Positions 12,701-21,700 of a DNA stretch of 23,497 nucleotides are shown in pieces. Under the pieces are notes generated by a model. That model saw nothing but the letters and a program-made list of their open reading frames with translations. It was not told the DNA's origin and searched no databases. This DNA is from Elysia marginata (Eukaryota; Mollusca; Gastropoda; Plakobranchidae), in assembly GCA_019649035.1 (NCBI GenBank), contig BMAT01005698.1, positions 107,970 to 131,466 of the forward strand, written 5' to 3'. A program made the translations under genes and the position numbers. The stretch's first letter is position 1, and each line of letters starts with the position of its first letter.

Positions 12701-15700
12701 AGTGGTTAAGAGCCAGACAATCATAGACAACTGGTCGCCAGTTTATCCTGTCAAGATAGGCGGTGGGACAGATGCGATTGATCTTGATAACCACAGATTG
12801 GATTAGAAATTCCCAGTTATGGAAAGAAGAAGAAAATGCCGCTGCGTTGAAAAGTCATTGTTTAATCAAATGCCGAAACTGGCTTGGCATGACCGGTCAT
12901 CGAACTTCCGAGTGAACAGCGTATAAAAACTTTGCAAATTGTATCTTTTTGCTCAGTTCCATTGAGAAACAGGTGCTTTATAGACGTGAACACACTTGGC
13001 TCGTAAATTGATCTATCATGGTTTCCAGCAAGCAAAAAAATGCACTGACGCTTGAGCAAAGACTTGATGTAAAAAAAATGTCAGCACAAGGAAAATCTCA
13101 AAGACAGATAGCTGATCATNNNNNNNNNNNNNNNNNNNNNNNNNNNNNNNNNNNNNNNNNNNNNNNNNNNNNNNNNNNNNNNNNNNNNNNNNNNNNNNNN
13201 NNNNNNNNNNNNNNNNNNNNNNNNNNNNNNNNNNNNNNNNNNNNNNNNNNNNNNNNNNNNNNNNNNNNNNNNNNNNNNNNNNNNNNNNNNNNNNNNNNNN
13301 NNNNNNNNNNNNNNNNNNNTTTCCTTACAGTTGAAAATGACCACAGAAAAACTTAACGCTGCTGCGGAAAATATCAAAAGCCTCCAAGAAGCTCTTAAAG
13401 AAGCTGAGCTAGAGAAAGCAAAGGTAAGTATGCTTGTTTGATGTAATTTTTTGGTTCAGAAATATTGGTTAATAAGATTTGGTCTTTGAATTTCAGAAGT
13501 AGCATTGATTTTTTAAATCAGAAATGGGATATCACTCTGTTCAATAAAGTCTTGATTTCATAATATTCATGATGAAACATAAGTCTTGCTCTGGGAATTT
13601 AAACTGCCTGCCTGTTATATTTATCCATTTATTTATTGTTTTGGTAAAACAATATAGACACAGCATAGATTGCACGTACTTGGCTCAAATTGCATGGTGG
13701 AGTGCACTTGAGGACATAGATTTATGACCAATAGATTGGCTATACTGGTTTTGATATAATTTTTTGTATGTGACTACATACTGTGTAAATTCCAATAGTA
13801 AACTGGATCAATGAACTATTTTAAGAAATTTGATGAGAATAACTTCTTGCATAAAATTTGTTTGTACATGGAAAGTAGTGTTGTAAAAAGTTGATTGCAT
13901 CTTGACCCGTGCACGGTTCTCATATTTGGATCCTTGTTATAAATGTTCTACTTTAAAAAGTATGTTTACTCTCTCTAATGTTGTTTAGGAAATATAAATT
14001 ACACTCATAACGACTCGGTGGCCTAGAAATATTTTATCCTGTTTTAGATGATTAACTTTAGAGAGTTGCTAATACAATTTGCTTTAAATGTAATCTAAAA
14101 GTACTTTGAAAAGAATCTTGTGGAAAGGGAAATATGTGAAAGTGGTTCTGAAAAAAAAAACAAATAATATTGACTAGTATGTTCTCCATATAGGTTCTTA
14201 TTTAGTAGTCTCTTCTTTCTTTACCTCCTTGAGACCATATTGCATATCAATAGGGAAACTGTTGCCTATCATTGACCAAAGGGCCAAGAGTTAAAATATT
14301 AAAATCTATTACCATGCTGCATTGTAGCTCTTAACAAATTCGAAACAATTTTTTTTTCAATAAAGAAAAAGAAACGTGGATGGGCAGGTGACTTGCTGTG
14401 TACTACAATATTTGTTCAATTGAAAACAGTTGTGAGCATGAGCAATACATTCTCACACTTTAGCATCCTACAGCTTGATGTTCTCGTTTAGTTTATGAAG
14501 GCATGTTGATCCAAGAATCATTTCACTTTTTTCAGCTGCTTTAACTTCTCATCTGAGTATGAATGTTTGCTCTCTTTAACTAAATCTTTCTATTGGTTCA
14601 GTAAAAATACACAGCAAAATAACACTGAATTAGAATGTTCACAGCACAATGATTTGATTTGATTTTTTTATCTGCCATTATAATTTCTGTTACATAGTAT
14701 TAGCCAAATCTTTGCATGCTGAAAGTGCATCAACACATTTTATTTTTAAAGCCAGAAATGATAATTTTTTTTTTGCGTTGTGAATGAATATTTTGATTGT
14801 AATCCATGGATACATCCCCTGTTGATCTCTGCCTGTCTTGCTGCATGCATGCTTCGTGCTCTAGACCCTTGGTGACTTGACAAAAGAAATCGGTGACTTA
14901 GAAGTTGACAACAGACGACTGAAGCTGCAGCTGACTGAGGCAGAGGGCACTGCTGAGGTAATGAACAAAACTTCAGGTCCAGTGCTGTTTTTGTTGTCAA
15001 GGATAAAGAAAAATCAAACAACTTACAGAAAGTGTTGTCTCTCAAGGCATTTGCTGTGAGCTTGAACTTTTTTAACTAAAGTGAAAAAACCTATTTTCTG
15101 TTTTATCGTCCAGCTTTTTGCATGCTGCGATTTATTGTGTAGCCAACTTCCCTTGCATCTTTTCTTTATATAATATAAGAGATGATATTCTTTATGATAT
15201 ATGTGATTCAACTTAAAAGGGTTTGGGGAGGAAGCTTAATTTTGCAAGAGAGAAATTTGAGTAGTTGATAATCAAGTCTTGATTTTATCATGATATAGCA
15301 ATCAAATTATGTTCTCAATGTTAGGTTTAGGTCTTCAATGTTTGAAAAAAGGAAACTTTAACAGTTTCTGATATGGTAAAAATTGATGACGGTAGGACCA
15401 TAATGTAACAATGCAGTACAACCAATCTGCAAGATCTAGTATTGCAACAGGGATAGGGATCCTCAGAAAATTTGTGTGATGGCCCAAGAAAATTTTCTTA
15501 AACACCCCATCTAAAGATCTTCAGTTCTTGGCATGTTTTAACACCTCACTTATTTCAGAGCAAAATGCACTTCGCTTTATCAAAATATCTCAAAGCAGAA
15601 ACGAGATCTGGCTTTTTTGGGGTTGCGGGCTAGAAAATCAAGGAACAGAGAAAAACGACTCTAAAGTTTAGGCAGCTAAATAAACTGGTTTGGCACAGTG

Positions 15701-18700
15701 GTTTTGCAAAATCAAAATTTTCAAAATTTAGCGATCATAATTTTCACCAAATGTAGGCTAAAATTGTTCTGATGTGGGTAAGTTTCCTCTGTGCTAAAAA
15801 AAAGGACACTCAAACTGCCTTTAAAAGCCTATACCTCAGTTTGCTGTCTGGTGACTTTGACCAGTTTTTCATGGGCTATGACACATTTTAACGGTCCCCA
15901 ACTGGTGATAGGAAGAAATCAGAAATTTTTGTGATTTGGGAATAGGCGAGCTGGAAGTGACAAGTTGTTTTCTTCCTACACTTTTCCTGTCTTGTCATGA
16001 TGGGTTTTGTATTGCTTTTTTCTAGTTGTTACTGAGATAATTGACTTGATTTCTTGCATTGTAAAAATGAAATTATAGGACACAAAAAGAGAAAGAAAAA
16101 ATGGTTTTTCTGAAATTTGTTCGACCAATAGTTGTTGTAACTCTGATTGTCGTTAGACATGGGTCACACTGTACAACTTCAATATGTCGTGTTGTGTTGC
16201 AAACTTTTCCATAAGTTTTGAAGCACTGTCGTCAATTAAAATGTCATTGAGTTAAGGTTATGTGTTTTTTAAATAGAATGGAAAAGCATGAATAGAAAAA
16301 CGTTGAATGTCTATTGCGTATTGTGTAGCCATGTTGTCCAAACAGTCAACTCATCAAAGGACATAATCATTTTCATGAAAACTTCATGTAGGACTAGTTT
16401 CCAGAACTTATGTAAGCTTTCAAAACAGAAAATGCTATTTTTAAAGGTTGCAAGTGGTTTCATGAAGCATGTTTTCTTTTTGTAACCATAACGTATATGG
16501 CATCATATCTGGTATTATCTTTTGCCATCTTGATTTTTTATGTGTATATTTCTAGTAAACAAAGTTGTTAAATTCAAATTTATTTTGACCTTTAATCAAA
16601 AACACTGTACTAGAATGTCCAAAGGACATTTGTTTGTATTTTTTTTTAAATTATAATTATAGTTAATATTTGGATTGCTGTAAGAATTATATAGTCAATA
16701 CCAAAATCTAGTGCATCATTACAAAATAAAATTCGGTTCTAATATAACAAATACATGTATATAAAACCAACCATAGTTCTGCCTTTAACACAATGGAGTC
16801 GCGCCCTATGAGCGAGCCCAAGTACCCAGAATCGTGCCATTCATGCCAATTGATTTTTTATCGGTTAAAAAATTAGTCATAAAAAGCAGAAAAGAGTTCC
16901 TTTCAAAGGGAAATCGCCAAATTCAACCAGAGAAGATACCCTATCTAACAATACCATGGTGGCTGTCTTTTCACTGATAGCTGTGTGGGAAAAAATTCCA
17001 TAATCCATTGTATCTTATGATACAACGTGACTCAGGCGCTCACTTAGCTGTCGTATCATATGATACGATATAACTTCATTGAGTTAGGAGAGGATGATTT
17101 TTACAAAGTCTTGAAATTTGTCATTGTTTTCAAGCCCTTTCAAATATTTTGAAGGTATATGTAGCTGGAGTGATTCCAATCCAGCTGTATATACATCCTA
17201 GTGAAAAAGTATAAAACTTATGTTCATTGTAGCTGAATTGCATGTTTTCTTCAAGATTCTTTAACTGTATTTTATAACTATGAAAACATGACATTGAAGA
17301 AAACTCAATGTTATCTAACAAATGTTTCAATACAAGATTAATGAAATAAGGTTTTAATCTAAAACAATTCCATCAAGGGTCAGTGTTGAATATGGAAACA
17401 GTGGTACAAATGCACTTTACTGTTCAATCATTCTTTCTTCCTTTTTTTCCTCCTAAAAGAATTTGGCAATGTCTCTTGGTAAGAAAGAAGGAGAGCTAGC
17501 AGGGTTCCAGGACCAACTCAAGCGAGCTATGGATGCACTTCGATGCAGTGATGACGCTGTCGAGGTAACTTAAAAATCTTTTCCCTTTTTTTGAAGACCG
17601 GGAAGAAATAGAATTTGATTTGCCGCAATAAATTTGTTATGTTTTGTTAACTAAAGTGATTACTTTCATATTTGTTATTGTTTGAAATGTTATTTTTAGT
17701 TCTCTTTAATCTTGTCCTTGACTTCTATTCATTCTTATTCATCAGGCGCTTCATAACCAGTTGAAGGCTGAACGGGCTGAATTTGACAAGAAACTGAAAG
17801 AAGAGGCAATGAAGTATGAGGTATGTTTGTCACTGGAAAAGGAAGTTAGAAAAATGTAACTAAAAAATAGCAAATTCCTCAAACTATGTCTCTCCTCATG
17901 TTTTGCAAGTGACAGCTTTCTCTATTACAAAGCTTAAATGGTTTTTTTTTTCTGTTTCAGGCAAATCCAAACAACAGCACTGGAGCATACACAGAGAAAG
18001 AGCAGTTGTCTGATTCAGAAAAGGTAAACTGTGAAAATTTAGAATGCTCTACCAGTGTGTATTTAAAAAAATTCGTTAATTTTAGACAAATGTAAATGAA
18101 TCCTTACCTGGCTACTTTGTATTAGTTTAGAAAATTCTTATTGGTTAGCTGAATATATCAAATAAATGTAAATAACATAATGAATTTTTTCTCTCTCTGA
18201 AATAATTGCCTAAGTTTCCTTGTGAAACATTTCCAACAAGAATTTCATCATGTATTTGGCTCAACCCTGTAAGTGATGGTCAGGCAACCTGCAATAAATG
18301 GGAAAAGTAGGGTGGAAAGTTTTCCACGGAAATCCGCAGCAACGCTAGTTTCAGGCTTGGATCTGTGTTGGTCCAGCATGCACCCACTGTGATGCTGATT
18401 TCATGGGAGAATCGCAGTCAAACTCTGCTTGAAGCGGCCTAGAGAAAAACCATGGTCTGCCGTTTTATAATTACTACTGGTTCATTCTCCCTTCTCTTCT
18501 GTGCTTCTATCTCGTCGAGTATTGGTAAAATCCGCTCTATGCATTGTACCTATGTCTAGTTATTCTCAGCTGGTGAAAGGGTTTCTAAGCACGGCACTGT
18601 AGTTAGGGAATTGCCCCTGAGCGGTCATCAGGTCATTGCCATTGACTTGTGCGCATGCATTGCATCAAGTAGGCACTTTCTTAGTACCAGTATTGTCATG

Positions 18701-21700
18701 TTTTCTTACTTGCTTGGGATCCTCACATTTTCCGTGCTGACCTTGGAAAAAAAAAACCCCAAAAAACAGCGCAACGTTAAAGAGATGCGACAAGAAACTA
18801 CACCTGCAATTTCTTTGAAAATAATTTTGCCAATTTCTTTGAACGGGTGGCCTTAATGAGTTACGAAATGCAGCCAGTTCTGCTATTTTAATAACTGTGT
18901 TGACTTAAATCACTAGCGGCCTCAATGAGGTATCAGAAGATCTCAAGGCTAGATCTATCATACTAGGATGGTAAACTTGAAGGCCCTTTACCGCCCAATG
19001 ACCCACTTCAATCCCTGAAAACAAAATAGGTAATTACAGATGGGCACTATTTTAAAGAAAAACCTGCTCTGTTTTCTCAGATGTTTTTAGGTATACATTG
19101 CGTTTGCATCTTCTTGAAATATGTGACGAGACCACCAAACTTTTACAAGAATAAGGTACACACTCTCTCTCTTTAAAGTTAAACCTTTTTTACTTGATGT
19201 TCCTGCTCCCTCTCTGTCTACGACTTTGTCTGCTCCTCCCTCTTCTTTGCACCTATGGGAACATAATCTTTCTTTAACAGCTTGACACACGCGCTACCAT
19301 GGAATATCTACCATTTAGATTTCACTGCAGATACTGCACTTCAATTTTCCTAGCCAGCACATACACCCTTCCCCCCTCCCTCCCTCCTCTCTCCCCCTGT
19401 AAGTTTTTTTTTCTCAAACTATCTTTTCTTTGACGCTCCTGCTTTTTTTTTTATCTGCCTATGACCTTATCTGCTTCTCTCTCTTTGCATCTATGGAAAA
19501 ATAATCTTTTGTTTTTAACCTGACATTCATAACCTGAAATCTGATCTGTCTGTCTCTGTCTGTCTATCTGTGTCTCTCTCTCTCCCTCTCTCTATTTCTC
19601 TCACGCTCTGTCTCTGTATGTCTCTCTCTTTCTTTCTCTATCTATCTCTCTTTTTCCCATTTATTTCAGGATATGAATCTGTCCTTTTTATTCAAAGTAG
19701 TCAGTTGTTTTGTAAACATGCTTCACTGAGACTGGTACATCTACAACCTGTGGAAGGGGGTGGGTTGGTAGTGTGAAGTTTGGGATCTGAAGAGACTCCA
19801 GTGCTGTAGAGAAAGTTCAGGGGCAATAACATCTTTTATACTTTCCACCCTGGAAAAGGCACAGATCGTTAGTCGGTTATATTCCGTTCCCTGACTTAAA
19901 TGTAATTTGATTGCTTGTTAATTAGTGTTACGCATCCGTAGTCACTATTAGGTCTAGGCCTGAAACTAATTACTTTGGTGCTTGCAGTAGAGGAGGTAAT
20001 GTCAAGTTAGTTGTACATGCATACTTCTCATGAAAGGCAGGCTATTTCAAAATTTTAGATGGCAAATCATCAGGGTCAAATAAGTGCTTTATAAGTTTTT
20101 CCTTTGTCTTTGACACCCAGATGGCGTTGAAGCATTCTCAAAAAGTTGCTGCTTTAGCTGAAGAATTGGAGGCTTTGAAAGCAGAACTACAAGGCAAAGA
20201 TATGAAAATTCAGGTAACATGACAATGTGCAAAAATTTGAAATCGCTCTGAACTAATTTTTTGTTTGCTTTTTTAATAAATCTATTCTGCTAGATCTAGC
20301 CAGGTGTTTATTTTTGTATGGTAAATATTTTCTTTAAAAAAATCCTCATCCCAAATAAATAACCTGTAAATCTCCCTCACCCAGGCTTTGGAAAATTCAA
20401 GAACTTGGTACGAAAGTCACAAGACTGTGCATCATTTTACAGAAAGGACCGCAGAGGTAAGAGTCATAAAAGCATGTAATGCATTCAGGGTAAACCAAGC
20501 ACACATTTTTCAGATTACTTTTGATTTATAACTCTTTAAAATATGAGCCTTTTTTTTGTTTCAAAATGGAACAGCTTATAAAAAAGCTAGTTTTACAATC
20601 AAAACCTCCTATAGAATACATTTTAAACAATAAAGACTCAAAATATCTCAAAGTTCTGACGACTACCTTACCCTCGTTGCCTTCTTATCTATAATGTTGA
20701 TCCTCATAATTATTTAGCTTTCCTGTTCACATGAAGCAATAAATTGTTTTACTGTTTTGAGCATTTCTGTGGATCTCTTGCTGACCATAGAACTTTCACT
20801 GCAAGTCTGAGAAAAAATTGGCAGCTCCTAACTTGCCCAAAGTAAAAATTGATGTGTATAGCATTAGTCCACGACATGGAAAACATTATTAGAGGAGGGG
20901 ACAGTCCGTATTTTGAGAATTGGGTCCCAATTTTGGAGATGTTACGTATAACCTCGAATGGTAGCAATAGTTAATTTGACGATTGGTGATGGGTGTATTT
21001 GTCAGCTTATACTCATAATCACCAGCAACTAGTAATAATAATGTTTTGTTTTTTTTCCAGGAAAATTAATTTTTCCAGGACTGTTGAAATTTATAAGCCT
21101 CTTTGCCAATCAACAGCAACTTAATTTATCATTACTTGTACATTCTACAACTTTATACATGTTATTTATCTCAATCAGGATTATCTCTACTGAGATATAT
21201 TATCTCTAAAATTAAGTCTAGGTTAAAATGTGTATGAATGTTGTTAATACCACTTTATTATATCTATTGGCTTGCTTTAGGATTAAGTTATCAAAAGAGA
21301 TTTGCAGCCAATCTAGCTATCAAAAGCTTGCTTTTTTTTCCATTATGGCTTAAGAAACTTCAGTAATGTCCAAATTAAAATAATTACTTGCAATAAACAG
21401 GGATGAAAATTATTATTAGTATAACTTTGCTAGTCTATCTTGAATCCTTTGAAAAAAAAAATTTTAAAAGTTGTCTTCTTGTTATGATGAGTTTATGGCT
21501 TAAGATCAACAATTATTAATTATATTATCTAAAAAGAACTTCTAATGAGCTAGATCTAAAAAATTGGAAGGAAAAAAATCTTCAACAGAATACTGTTGTT
21601 TAGCGACTATTTTTGTTGCAACAAAAGTTTTATAAATGAGAAAAAAGTGTTACATGTATTGCAAGAAATGTCAATGTTTGTAATTTAAAAATAATAAGAC

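Larger units (their letters stand above)
12215..13119 (+). mobile_element. pogo/Tigger-type DNA transposon, left part
   Basis: The left end CAGTCAAACCTGCCTTGACG followed by ACCACC is typical of pogo/Tigger terminal inverted repeats. GACGACCAC-like motifs recur at 12231, 12251, 12264, 12320 and 12404. The segment is clearly richer in GC and CpG than the intron. At its right it encodes the start of a Tigger transposase (see 13018). The expected TA target duplication is not directly visible (the preceding bases are TG). The right half, including the DDE catalytic domain and right terminal repeat, falls in or is lost to the N gap, so activity cannot be judged. Confidence 0.85.

Noticed and set aside
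12371-13059. Open frames on the - strand of the transposon
   Set aside because: Antisense shadows of GC-rich transposon sequence; the + strand transposase start explains the region.
15560-15630. Exon-like stretch after TTATTTCAG
   Set aside because: No good donor follows and the peptide lacks coiled-coil character.
18415-18440. Second Tigger-like terminal repeat (CAGTCAAACTCTGCTTGAAG)
   Set aside because: It resembles the left end at 12215, but no inverted partner, transposase or TA duplication is visible nearby; possible decayed remnant only.
18611-18856. 81-codon + strand open frame
   Set aside because: No family resemblance and no phase-compatible splice sites; lies in a probable decayed repeat.
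19570-19776. 68-codon Ser/Leu-rich + strand open frame
   Set aside because: Product of a CT microsatellite; low complexity.
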